This document shows, in pieces, positions 51,846 to 59,531 of a DNA stretch of 64,000 nucleotides. Source of the stretch: an uncultured Pelagibacteraceae bacterium. GTDB lineage: Bacteria; Pseudomonadota; Alphaproteobacteria; Pelagibacterales; Pelagibacteraceae. Both the position numbers and the translations under genes were made by a program. Each line of letters begins with the position of its first letter. Within the stretch, counting starts at the first letter, position 1. The stretch lies in assembly GCA_902591045.1 (NCBI GenBank), contig CACIZC010000004.1, positions 1-64,000 on the forward strand, read 5' to 3'. Under the pieces are notes generated by a model that did not search any database, had not been told where the DNA came from, and saw only the letters and a list, made by a program, of their open reading frames with translations.

Positions 51846-52863
51846 TTTTATCCCACAGTTTTTTCCAATCAACATTAGGTGATAATCCATAAATTGAGTT
51901 TACATTTGTAAAATGCACAGCTAGTGAAGGAATAGGAGAAACGCATAATTCTTTTTTGTATATATTATGCAGAGGTTTCTCAAAAGGATAATGCTCAACT
52001 TTGCACATACTAGTTAATACAGTCCAATATTTATCAATTATTTTTTTACTGGTAAGAAATGTGCATAATGTTTGGTCAACCTGACGCCAGTGTCTATTCT
52101 CTCCTAAAAAAATTCTTGTATTTTCACTTTTAGTGTAAAGATAAGGATAATCTGTTGGACAGATTATTAATTCTTGTTTTGTAAGAGATGCTATTCTTTC
52201 ATAAGTGTACAATATTTCAGATAAACTAGTTGTTTCATGGATATAATCATCCTCAACGAAATAAATTAAATCTTCACTTTTTTCTTTAGAGAGCAAAAGA
52301 GATTGGTGAATATTTGACATATTTGACATTTGGTTTTGAGTTACTTCTTTATTTTCTTCATTAATTGAATTGATGTAGCTTGAAAATTTTTTAAATTCTA
52401 AATTTTGAATTTCAAAATTTATATCTGATTTTTTTAATATATTTTTCATTTCATCAATCTGATTTTTTTCAGAATTATGATCAATTATATAAATTTTAAA
52501 CTTAATGTTTTTAAATATATTTTTTGCGTGATTTACACTTTTTGTTATAGATATCAAAGTTCGTTTTGTGTACTCTTCTTTACTTTTCTCAAACATCCTT
52601 TTTTTGGATTGAGTTAGCATATTCACTGACATACATGTTCTTAGTATGATATCTAGAGACTTAACTGGCCTTGTTATTTCAATTTTCCCTAGCGGTAAAG
52701 TTACAGATTTTTTTCCAGGAATACTTATGCTCTCGTTTATAGATTTATTTGATGTTGGAATTGTAAAATTACTCTGATCTATAACTTCAAAACCAAATAT
52801 TCTGCATAGCTTAATGAATACTTTTGTTAAAGGATTTTTTTTATTAGATTTGATTTCTCTCAT
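51835..52863 (-). CDS. Glycosyltransferase-like protein (GT-A type fold suspected)
   Basis: A 342-residue soluble protein when started at the ATG 52863, directly after the stop of the upstream gene; an ATG at 52881 would add six residues. The segment RTLISITKSVNHAKNIFKNIKFKIYIIDHNSEK resembles the first strand of a nucleotide-sugar binding domain, and LIYFVEDDYIHETTSLSEIL contains an ED-D acidic motif like the DxD metal site of GT-A glycosyltransferases. The C-terminus has WRQVDQTLCTFLTSKKIID. This assignment is tentative; the acceptor is unknown. It is between the HCCA-isomerase-like gene and bcp in one minus-strand run. Confidence 0.55.
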   Translation of the reverse strand: MREIKSNKKNPLTKVFIKLCRIFGFEVIDQSNFTIPTSNKSINESISIPGKKSVTLPLGKIEITRPVKSLDIILRTCMSVNMLTQSKKRMFEKSKEEYTKRTLISITKSVNHAKNIFKNIKFKIYIIDHNSEKNQIDEMKNILKKSDINFEIQNLEFKKFSSYINSINEENKEVTQNQMSNMSNIHQSLLLSKEKSEDLIYFVEDDYIHETTSLSEILYTYERIASLTKQELIICPTDYPYLYTKSENTRIFLGENRHWRQVDQTLCTFLTSKKIIDKYWTVLTSMCKVEHYPFEKPLHNIYKKELCVSPIPSLAVHFTNVNSIYGLSPNVDWKKLWDKNEN

Positions 52864-52864
52864 T

Positions 52865-53452
52865 TTATTTCTTAGCCTCATCTATCGCATAAGAAAGTCT
52901 ATCTTGGCCCCAAAAAATTTTTTTGTTAATCAAAAAAGTTGGTGCCCCAAATATTCCTTTTTTTAATGCATCATCGGTTAACTTTTTTAATCTATCTTTA
53001 ATTTTCTGATCAGTGGCTTTAGATAAGAATATTTCTGGATTTAGACCCATATTTTTTATGACTTTATTTATCACTGTTGGATCGTTCATATTCAAACCAT
53101 CTTTCCATATAGAATTAAAAATTTTTTCAATATAAATTTTTTCAAAATTATCTTCATGAGAAATTATTACACCCCGCATAAAATTTACAGTTTTTATTGG
53201 AAAATAAGAGTTGAATTTAAATTTAATATTTTTTTTCTCACAAATTAGTTTAGTGTCTCTTATCATATACTTTGCCTTAACAGAAATAAAAGCAGCAGGA
53301 GTTACACCGGCAGAATTATGAAGCCCACCTAGGAAAATTGGCATATAATTTATTTTAATTATATTTTTTTTTTCAAATTTTTTTATTTCTTTAAAACCAA
53401 TATATGAATATGGGCTAGAAAAATCGAAATAAAAATCTATAGATTTAGTCAT
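52865..53452 (-). CDS. 2-hydroxychromene-2-carboxylate isomerase family protein (DsbA-like fold)
   Basis: A 195-residue protein. IDFYFDFSSPYSYIGFKEI at the N-terminus has the conserved Ser (SSPYSY) of the HCCA isomerase / kappa-class GST group in place of the DsbA cysteine pair. Other features are PIFLGGLHNSAGVTPAAFISVKAKYMIRDTKLI and the C-terminal GIFGAPTFLINKKIFWGQDRLSYAIDEA. The family includes glutathione-dependent isomerases of aromatic breakdown, but most marine members are uncharacterised; no aromatic pathway genes are near. It overlaps the ABA4-like gene by 8 bp. Confidence 0.87.
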   Translation of the reverse strand: MTKSIDFYFDFSSPYSYIGFKEIKKFEKKNIIKINYMPIFLGGLHNSAGVTPAAFISVKAKYMIRDTKLICEKKNIKFKFNSYFPIKTVNFMRGVIISHEDNFEKIYIEKIFNSIWKDGLNMNDPTVINKVIKNMGLNPEIFLSKATDQKIKDRLKKLTDDALKKGIFGAPTFLINKKIFWGQDRLSYAIDEAKK

Positions 53453-53915
53453 AATAGTTTATTTTTTTTGAATAGATAATTCTTACTATCCAATAAAATA
53501 TTAGACCAACAGGTCCGGTGAAGTAAGTAATTATTAAAGCAAGAATAACAAAAAATCTAGAAACAGAATATGTTCTCGAATCACTTGCTATCCAGTTTCC
53601 AACAAACAAGCTTATTGATAGAAAATGTAGCCAAAATATTAATAAAAAAGCTTCATTTGAAAAAATTGCATAAAGTTCTTCCAAACCAAAATAAAGATTG
53701 AAAATTTCAAATAGATTATCGGTAATATAAATCTGATAAGCGACAAACAAATATGCTGCCGACAATAGCATTGGTGCTACGATAGATTTAACAAGAAAAC
53801 TTGTGACAAAGTGGTTGGGGGTGAAAATTAATAACAACCAAAAAGGTATAACACCAATATTTGCAATATGGTAAATATTTTCATAAGTTAAAAAAGATAT
53901 AAGATTTTCAGCCAT
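53445..53915 (-). CDS. ABA4-like family membrane protein
   Basis: A 156-residue protein with four or five helices, started at the ATG 53915 (MAENLISF); the longer open frame to 53957 would overlap recX. The pattern IANIGVIPFWLLLIFTPNH, then FNLYFGLEELYAIFSNEAFLLIFWLHFLSISLFVGNWIASDSRTY and YFTGPVGLIFYWIVR is that of the ABA4-like (DUF4281) family. The plant member is needed for neoxanthin formation; bacterial roles are open. Proteorhodopsin- and carotenoid-using marine bacteria often carry it. It is divergent from recX. Confidence 0.85.
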   Translation of the reverse strand: MAENLISFLTYENIYHIANIGVIPFWLLLIFTPNHFVTSFLVKSIVAPMLLSAAYLFVAYQIYITDNLFEIFNLYFGLEELYAIFSNEAFLLIFWLHFLSISLFVGNWIASDSRTYSVSRFFVILALIITYFTGPVGLIFYWIVRIIYSKKINYYD

Positions 53916-53940
53916 ATAAAACTTGTATAATATAAAAGCG

Positions 53941-54501
53941 ATGGATCCAATATCCAATAAAAAAGATTTTGAAGATTTAACTGCTAATTTAAGAGATTTA
54001 GCTTATTCCTATATAGAAAAGTATAATCCGTCAAAACAACAAATCAAAACCTATTTATTAAAAAAATATTTGAAAAAATTTCAAGGAATTAAAGTTAAGA
54101 AAGAAGTAACGGAAATAATAGACTCTATCGTATTAAATCTAGAAAAAAATAAATTATTAAATGACGAACTTTATTCAGATGTAAAAGCCAGGATGTTTCT
54201 AAAGAGAGGATATTCATTAAATAAAATTAGTCAATCACTCAGGATTAAAGGTATAGAAGACAAGAATATTAAATCAAGTTTAGAAAAAATAAAAAATGAA
54301 AAAGAAGATCCTGATTTTGCTTCAGCAATGAAAATTTGCAAAAAGAGAAGAATAGGTCCTATAAGGCCTCAAAGCAATAGAGAACTATTTTATAAAAAAG
54401 ATATGGGAATTTTGGCCAGATCTGGTTTTTCGTATGATATATCGAAAAAAATTCTATCTATGGATTTAAAGGAATTTAATAAACTAATAAAACTTATTTA
54501 G
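53941..54501 (+). CDS. recX: Regulatory protein RecX family
   Basis: A 186-residue basic, all-helical protein started at the ATG 53941; a GTG-or-other upstream start at 53923 is in frame but weaker. The helices NLRDLAYSYIEKYNPSKQQIKTYLLKKYLKKF, LNDELYSDVKARMFLKRGYSLNKISQSLRIKGI and RRIGPIRPQSNRELFYKKDMGILARSGFSYDISKKIL follow the three-helix repeats of RecX. RecX binds RecA filaments and usually limits recombination. Similarity is in pattern rather than sequence, as is normal for this family. recA is not adjacent. Confidence 0.78.
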   Translation: MDPISNKKDFEDLTANLRDLAYSYIEKYNPSKQQIKTYLLKKYLKKFQGIKVKKEVTEIIDSIVLNLEKNKLLNDELYSDVKARMFLKRGYSLNKISQSLRIKGIEDKNIKSSLEKIKNEKEDPDFASAMKICKKRRIGPIRPQSNRELFYKKDMGILARSGFSYDISKKILSMDLKEFNKLIKLI

Positions 54502-54631
54502 TTTTTTTATTTTTTTCATTTAATTTTAAATAGTATTCAATTCTTTTTTTCATTGAATTCTTAACTAAAATAAAAACAATCACACCAAATAATGTTACTG
54601 ACAAGATTATTATTCCTATTGTTTTAAGCAT
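54494..54631 (-). CDS. Small single-span membrane protein, 45 residues
   Basis: An open frame of 45 codons directly after cysQ: its ATG (54629-54631) overlaps the cysQ stop by 8 bp, as in many coupled genes here. The product has one hydrophobic helix (TIGIIILSVTLFGVIVFIL) after a 4-residue N-terminus, then a lysine-rich cytoplasmic tail (KKRIEYYLKLNEKNKK). No family recognised. It ends 8 bp inside the convergent recX gene. The clear membrane helix plus positive-inside tail and the overlap geometry support it as a gene. Confidence 0.6.
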   Translation of the reverse strand: MLKTIGIIILSVTLFGVIVFILVKNSMKKRIEYYLKLNEKNKKTK

Positions 54632-55403
54632 CTAAAATTTTGCTACGTTTAATTAATAGACTCAAGTTTTTATAATCACCTTTTCCATATTTAAAAGGCT
54701 GATTCTCTAAAGTTGTGATTATGGCTCCAGCATTTTCTGCAATGGCATGACCGGCTGCATAATCCCATTCATAAGCTCTTTCTTTAGCTGCATAAAAATC
54801 AAATTCACCAGTAGCAATTACACAAAATTTATATGAACTATGCATCGGAATAAAGGAGGATACTTTGTGATTTTTTAAAATATTTAATATTTGGCTAGAT
54901 GGATTCCCAGTTCCACTAACCGCTACAATCTTGCCTTTGGGAGTTTTCTTTTTACAATCTAATTGAATAGTTTTTTTATTTTCAATCATATAAGAATTAT
55001 TTTTTCCATAAGAATAGAACAATCTATTTTTTTTTGGAACCCCAACTAAACCAATTGTTGGAATACAATCAATCACAAGAGCAGCATTAGTTGTATATTC
55101 ACTCTGCCCAGAAATATATTCTCTTGTTCCATCTATAGGGTCAATAAGCCAAAAGGTGTTCAAAGTATTTTTCTTTTTTAAATCTACAGTTTCCTCAGAA
55201 ATTATTGGAATATTTGGTGTTAATTTTTTTATTTTTTCTGTAAGAATTTTATTTACCTCTAGATCACCATTACTCACTGGAGAGTTGTCAGGTTTTGTAA
55301 TTATTTTCAATCCTTTTTTGTAAAGCTCTATAGATTTTTCACCAGCAATTTCTGTGGTTAATATTAATTTTTCAGCTATGTTTTTTAGTTCACTTTGGTT
55401 CAT
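54624..55403 (-). CDS. cysQ: 3'(2'),5'-bisphosphate nucleotidase CysQ
   Basis: A 259-residue inositol-monophosphatase-fold enzyme. The metal-binding motifs are present: ISEE in PNIPIISEETVD, WLIDPIDGTREYISGQSEYTTNAALV (DPIDGT), and WDYAAGHAIAENAGA near the C-terminus. CysQ removes 3'-phosphoadenosine-5'-phosphate formed during sulfate assimilation and sulfonation. Assimilatory sulfate genes are not in the window, and SAR11 uses reduced sulfur, so recycling of PAP from other reactions is the more likely job (inference). It lies between two very small genes with overlaps of 14 and 8 bp. Confidence 0.92.
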   Translation of the reverse strand: MNQSELKNIAEKLILTTEIAGEKSIELYKKGLKIITKPDNSPVSNGDLEVNKILTEKIKKLTPNIPIISEETVDLKKKNTLNTFWLIDPIDGTREYISGQSEYTTNAALVIDCIPTIGLVGVPKKNRLFYSYGKNNSYMIENKKTIQLDCKKKTPKGKIVAVSGTGNPSSQILNILKNHKVSSFIPMHSSYKFCVIATGEFDFYAAKERAYEWDYAAGHAIAENAGAIITTLENQPFKYGKGDYKNLSLLIKRSKILDA

Positions 55404-55569
55404 TTTTTGCTTTTTCTAAGGTTATATTATTTAGATTAATTACTTTTTTTCCTGCATTTTGAAAGTTGATAGTTGCCTTATTTTTGATTATTGACTGTAC
55501 TTGTCCAATTCCCCAACTTTTCTCGGAGGGATTGAATACATAATTACCAGGTTCTAAATCATATTGCAT
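55390..55569 (-). CDS. DUF3553 domain protein, 59 residues
   Basis: Reading the minus strand from the ATG at 55569 gives 59 residues: a short start (QYDLEPGNYVFNPSEK), then SWGIGQVQSIIKNKATINF and a QNAGKKVINLNNITLEKA ending. This is the complete DUF3553 pattern (PGxxVxxP..WGxGQVQS....TVNFxxAGKKxI), a small beta-barrel family of unknown function found in many alphaproteobacteria; related KOW/SH3-like barrels occur at the end of UvrD-type helicases. It ends 14 bp inside the cysQ start and heads the cysQ transcript, divergent from mnmA. Confidence 0.85.
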   Translation of the reverse strand: MQYDLEPGNYVFNPSEKSWGIGQVQSIIKNKATINFQNAGKKVINLNNITLEKAKNEPK

Positions 55570-55607
55570 GATGGAAAATTTTATTTTTTTATAATATATA
55601 ACAGTTT

Positions 55608-56753
55608 ATGATTAACTCACTAGGTATAAAAAAGTCGCCAAAAGATACGAAAATAGTTGTAGCCATGTCCGGCGGCGTAGATTCCTCAGTTGTGGCGGGC
55701 CTTATGAAAGAAGATGGCTATAATGTTACAGGAATAACTCTAAAACTATACGATGATGCAAAACCATCATCAACAAGCAGACAATGCTGTGCTGGACAAG
55801 ATATTATTGACGCAAAAAGAGTATCAGAAACATTAGAGATTGAGCATAAAATTTTATATTACCAAAAGAAATTTAAGAAAGAAGTTATAGATTCTTTCAT
55901 TGACAGTTATGTGGCTGGCGAAACTCCTATACCTTGCGTTCAATGTAATCAAACAGTTAAATTTAGAGACTTGTTCAAATTTGCTAAAGAGTTAAAAGCA
56001 GATGCTCTAGTCACCGGACATTATGTTTTAAGACGTGAACATAATGGAGAAGGAACTATGTATCGTGCAGAAGATAAAAGTCGTGATCAAAGTTATTTTT
56101 TATTCAGTACTACACAAAAACAACTTGATTATTTAAGATTTCCACTTGGTTCTATAAATAAATCTGAAACAAGAAAAATTGCTAACAAACTAAAACTTAA
56201 CGTGGCAGAAAAACCTGATAGCCAGGACATTTGTTTTGTACCAAATGGTGACTATGCTTCTGTAATAGAAAAGTATAGGCCACAGTCTTTTAAAAAAGGA
56301 CATATTTTTGATTTGAACGGGAAAAAGCTAGGTTCTCATGATGGAATTATAAATTATACCATTGGTCAAAGAAAAGGCATTAAGATTTCCAGTCAAGAAC
56401 CACTTTATGTAATTGATATAAGAAACAAAGATAACTCTATTATCGTAGGTCCACAGGATTGTTTAAATATAACAAAGCTGTATCTAAGGAACATCAATCT
56501 TTTATCTGATATCAAAAACTTTGAAAAAGATATTTATATTAAAGTTAGGTCTACTGGCAAACTACTTAAATCAAAAGTAGAAATTAATAATGATTCAGCG
56601 ACTGTTGAAATCTTACAGGATGAGAAAGGAGTTTCGCCAGGTCAGGCTTGCGTGTTTTATTCTAAAGATAACCTTGGTGAAAGAGTTTTAGGCGGAGGTT
56701 GGATCAACAAAACTATAAACAAAAATTTATCCACACAACTAACAAACCGATAA
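55608..56753 (+). CDS. mnmA: tRNA-specific 2-thiouridylase MnmA
   Basis: A 381-residue enzyme that adds sulfur to U34 of tRNA-Lys, -Glu and -Gln. The ATP motif [20 protein letters not shown] is at 19-38, the first catalytic Cys lies in [10 protein letters not shown], the second in [10 protein letters not shown], and GQRKGI and [11 protein letters not shown] are C-terminal features. A TATAAT at 55590-55595 ends 12 bp before the ATG, which would make the mRNA nearly leaderless if used. The gene is followed by a structured noncoding region rather than another gene on this strand. Confidence 0.96.
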   Translation: MINSLGIKKSPKDTKIVVAMSGGVDSSVVAGLMKEDGYNVTGITLKLYDDAKPSSTSRQCCAGQDIIDAKRVSETLEIEHKILYYQKKFKKEVIDSFIDSYVAGETPIPCVQCNQTVKFRDLFKFAKELKADALVTGHYVLRREHNGEGTMYRAEDKSRDQSYFLFSTTQKQLDYLRFPLGSINKSETRKIANKLKLNVAEKPDSQDICFVPNGDYASVIEKYRPQSFKKGHIFDLNGKKLGSHDGIINYTIGQRKGIKISSQEPLYVIDIRNKDNSIIVGPQDCLNITKLYLRNINLLSDIKNFEKDIYIKVRSTGKLLKSKVEINNDSATVEILQDEKGVSPGQACVFYSKDNLGERVLGGGWINKTINKNLSTQLTNR

Positions 56754-56811
56754 AAAAATCAACCAAAAAGTGATGGTGATTTCTGATTAAAATGATTAAA
56801 TAGAAATTGAA

Positions 56812-56989
56812 TTAAGAGGCAACTCTTAACTGGCCAGTTAAGGAAAGACCGAGAGGTTTAAGCTTGACGGGCAGAAAGTCCTACAGAGTAGCACTAAAAT
56901 AGTAGGACGGGAGGCTTGGCGGTAGTGCTGAAACGACGGGCCAAAACTTAAGTCTGCGCACCGAAAGGTGTGTAGACTAGGGTTTTTTT
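56812..56989 (+). ncRNA. Unassigned structured RNA with pseudoknot and own terminator
   Basis: The 236 bp between mnmA and the convergent membrane-protein gene have no coding frame but dense pairing. Seen: TTAAGAG/CTCTTAA closed by GCAA (56812-56829); AGACC/GGTTT closed by GAGA (56846-56859); AAGCTT (56860-56865) with AGGCTT (56912-56917), enclosing GTCCTAC (56878-56884)/GTAGGAC (56902-56908), whose loop AGCACTA (56890-56896) is complementary to TAGTGCT (56923-56929), a 7-bp pseudoknot. CTTAA and GGCC (56825-56835) can pair with GGCC and TTAAG (56939-56952), closing the molecule, as an alternative to the first hairpin. GACGGG occurs three times. A strong terminator ends it. GAAAGTCC recalls RNase P region I, but regions IV/V are absent; no tmRNA tag or SRP motif is present. 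It is therefore an RNA of unknown family, or a diverged known one. Confidence 0.65.
56951..56989 (+). terminator. Intrinsic terminator of the structured RNA
   Basis: AGTCTGCGCACC (56951-56962) pairs with GGTGTGTAGACT (56967-56978), 12 continuous pairs including two G-U, around a GAAA tetraloop. After AGGG comes a run of seven T (56983-56989). It is among the strongest terminators in the window and shows that transcription of the RNA region runs on the plus strand and stops before the convergent gene. Confidence 0.92.
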
Positions 56990-58042
56990 CTAATTCGTTC
57001 TTGTCAATTTCCAGATCAGTCTAGTTAAAAAGTAGTATACCAATAAGGCTGAAAAATAATTCCATTCCAGTACGTTTTTAAAGTTTGTAGATGGGTCTTT
57101 AAAAGCCAATATATAAATTGAGATCAAAGTTCCAAGCAATATAAGAACCACAAATAACACCTTGGTATTTAAAACTGTTAGATTTAGGTACTCGCTAATA
57201 GATGATTTTAATTTATATAAATTTATTGTTAATGAAATTTGACCCATAACTTCAAACAAAACAAATAAAACCATAACTAACCTTCTAAACGATTGATATA
57301 ATTTGAAGTCAAGTTCAACTCCCAGGAATATAGCATGAATAATTAAAAAGAAACAAGATAAGGACCCAAAGTAAAAAAATTTATTTGAAAATGTCTTAAT
57401 TGTATTTTTATTTCTCAGATGGTTCAAAAATCTCAAATTATTTAACCAATAAAAAAATAAAAAAAAAGCGCTTACAATTATTAAAGGTTTAAAAATTAAA
57501 TATGCAGGATAATATCTAGCTGTTCTACTTATTGAAACTTCTCCGTAAATGTAAGGATACTTAATAGCAGAAAATCCACTTTTATTACCACTTCTTATTT
57601 TTATAAGAGAGTTTTCTAAATCAAATGTTGAAATTAACCAATTAAAAATAGCATAATTTTTTATACATTTTGAGTTTATTTTTTTTCCATATTGAAAAAA
57701 TACACTTTTAATTTTTTCATTCTCATTTTTTGCATTAACAAAATACTTTGTATAATTTAAATCAACCCCATCGAATGGACCATCTAGTTTATTGCCATTA
57801 TTTTGTTCATAAGTTCTTTCGTTAATTTCGTATTTTGGACACTGTAAAATATTATTAGGCGCAGACCTGTATTTATTTATGTCAAATGTATCAGACGTAT
57901 TATTCCAATTAACCTTTTTATAAAATTGAACATTCCCAATCCAATAATACATTAAAAAACAAACATTGATTGTTATTAAAGGCAAAATAAATGAGACTAA
58001 AGATAGTCTTTTTATTTTTTTTATTAGAAGATTTTCATTCAT
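56990..58042 (-). CDS. Membrane protein of unknown function
   Basis: A 350-residue protein not recognised as a family. One N-terminal helix (SFILPLITINVCFLMYYWIG) precedes a soluble, probably periplasmic, domain of about 130 residues rich in Asn, Lys and Tyr, with Cys in NILQCPKYE and NSKCIKNYA that could form a disulfide. Then come about five helices (from YPAYLIFKPLIIVSAFFLFFYW to the C-terminus). The fold could be a sensor or transport-assisting protein, but this is guesswork. It starts 16 bp before the tiny basic ORF on the same strand, and ends right after the RNA terminator. Codon use is as AT-rich as its neighbours. Confidence 0.75.
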   Translation of the reverse strand: MNENLLIKKIKRLSLVSFILPLITINVCFLMYYWIGNVQFYKKVNWNNTSDTFDINKYRSAPNNILQCPKYEINERTYEQNNGNKLDGPFDGVDLNYTKYFVNAKNENEKIKSVFFQYGKKINSKCIKNYAIFNWLISTFDLENSLIKIRSGNKSGFSAIKYPYIYGEVSISRTARYYPAYLIFKPLIIVSAFFLFFYWLNNLRFLNHLRNKNTIKTFSNKFFYFGSLSCFFLIIHAIFLGVELDFKLYQSFRRLVMVLFVLFEVMGQISLTINLYKLKSSISEYLNLTVLNTKVLFVVLILLGTLISIYILAFKDPSTNFKNVLEWNYFSALLVYYFLTRLIWKLTRTN

Positions 58043-58056
58043 TATGAAAATCTATA

Positions 58057-58140
58057 TTACTTCTTTTTATTTCTTTTTCTGGCTCTTCTTTTTTTAGAAC
58101 CAATTTTTCGTCTTCCACGATGTTTTTTTGGATATCCCAT
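58057..58140 (-). CDS. Very small, strongly basic protein, 27 residues (candidate)
   Basis: Starting at the ATG 58140, a 27-codon frame encodes a product in which 16 of 27 residues are Lys or Arg, beginning MGYPKKHRGRRKIGSKK. The composition and size recall very small ribosome-associated proteins (THX/bS22-like or AURKAIP1/COX24-domain proteins), without a match I can confirm. It lies between accC (47 bp upstream) and the orphan membrane protein on the same strand. No good ribosome binding site is visible, so this stays a candidate; runs of Lys codons are easier to get by chance in AT-rich DNA, runs of Arg codons are not. Confidence 0.45.
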   Translation of the reverse strand: MGYPKKHRGRRKIGSKKRRARKRNKKK

Positions 58141-58187
58141 AATGGGACTTATTTATCATTTAAAATACTGATTATCAATTTAAATTA

Positions 58188-59528
58188 TTATCTATAAAAT
58201 TTCTCTTTTGCCAACCAATTGGTATCAAAATCAGAAGTAATAAATTTTTGGTGAGCTAGGATTCTCTTGTGCAAATCTATTGTGGTAACAATACCATCAA
58301 TTACAAACTCATTTAAAGACCTCAATGTTCTTTGTATGGCTTCTGTTCTGTTTCTTCCTTTGCATATTAGTTTGCAAATAAGACTATCGTAGTATGGAGT
58401 TATCTTACAACCTTGAAAAATAGAGCCATCGACTCTTGTTCTAAAACCTGAAGGTTGGTGACATACAGATATTATTCCAGGGCTAGGTTGAAAGTTTTTT
58501 GATGGATCTTCAGCATTAATCCTACATTCAATAGAATGTCCTCTTGCATCAATGTCATTTTGCTTCAAAGCTGTTTCCCCAGAGTGTGCAATCCATATTT
58601 GCTCTTTAACTATATCGATACCAGTTTGTACTTCCGTTACAGGATGTTCTACTTGAACTCTGGTATTCATTTCTAAAAAGTAGAATTTTCCTTTTTCATA
58701 AATGTATTCAACCGTACCAGCTCCTTCGTAACCAATTGACTCAACCATGTTTACAGTTTTAGTAAGCAAATCAGATCTTGTTTTTTCATCCAAAACAGGA
58801 CTGGGAGTTTCTTCGATTAGTTTTTGGTGATTTCTTTGAACACTACAGTCTCTTTCGTGTAGGTGAATAGTTCTATTTTTTCCTGATAAAATTTGTACTT
58901 CTATATGCCTGGGATTTTTAAAATATTTTTCTATATAAACCTCATCATTACCAAAATATTTTTTTGCTTCTAATCTGGCTAGAGAAAATAATTCATCTAA
59001 TTTATTTTTACTTTCAACAATTTTCATTCCTTTCCCACCACCTCCACCAGAGGCTTTTATTAAAACTGGATAACCAATTTTTTCACAAACAGATTTTGCC
59101 TCACTTACATTTTTTACACTCCCTTCAGATCCTTCAATGATAGGAAGGCCATTTAATTTTGCAATTTTTTTAGCTTCAATTTTATCTCCCATTTTTTTTA
59201 TAATATCTGCTTTTGGACCAATAAATTTTACACCATGTTTTTCAACAATATCCGCAAATTTATAATTTTCAGATAAAAAACCATAACCAGGATGAATAGC
59301 TTCGGCTCCAGTTATATCTACAGCAGACATGATAGCAGCCATGTTTAAATAACTATTTTGTGGTTGGTGAGATCCAATACAAACACTTTCGTCCGCTAAA
59401 CGAACATGCATCGAATTACTATCAACGTCTGAATGAACAGCTACTGTAGCAATACCCCATTCTTTACATGCTCTAATAATTCTTACGGCTATTTCGCCTC
59501 TATTTGCAATTAAAACTTTTTTAAACAT
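58188..59528 (-). CDS. accC: Acetyl-CoA carboxylase biotin carboxylase subunit
   Basis: A 446-residue ATP-grasp enzyme of standard length. Motifs: KVLIANRGEIAVRIIRACKE at the N-terminus, the glycine-rich ATP loop KASGGGGGKGMKIV near 160, VYIEKYFKNPRHIEVQILSGK, HERDCSVQRNHQKLIEETPSP, and EMNTRVQVEHPVTE. It carboxylates the biotin on AccB with bicarbonate and ATP for fatty acid synthesis. Immediately downstream of accB (3-bp gap) in the order aroQ-accB-accC seen in many alphaproteobacteria. Confidence 0.97.
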   Translation of the reverse strand: MFKKVLIANRGEIAVRIIRACKEWGIATVAVHSDVDSNSMHVRLADESVCIGSHQPQNSYLNMAAIMSAVDITGAEAIHPGYGFLSENYKFADIVEKHGVKFIGPKADIIKKMGDKIEAKKIAKLNGLPIIEGSEGSVKNVSEAKSVCEKIGYPVLIKASGGGGGKGMKIVESKNKLDELFSLARLEAKKYFGNDEVYIEKYFKNPRHIEVQILSGKNRTIHLHERDCSVQRNHQKLIEETPSPVLDEKTRSDLLTKTVNMVESIGYEGAGTVEYIYEKGKFYFLEMNTRVQVEHPVTEVQTGIDIVKEQIWIAHSGETALKQNDIDARGHSIECRINAEDPSKNFQPSPGIISVCHQPSGFRTRVDGSIFQGCKITPYYDSLICKLICKGRNRTEAIQRTLRSLNEFVIDGIVTTIDLHKRILAHQKFITSDFDTNWLAKEKFYR

Positions 59529-59531
59529 TAC

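Noticed and set aside
56812-56989. RNase P RNA, tmRNA or SRP RNA as the identity of the structured RNA
   Set aside because: GAAAGTCC resembles RNase P region I but the region IV/V sequences and the needed length (over 300 nt) are missing; no tag peptide or T-loop for tmRNA; no GGAAGCAGCC-like SRP loop.
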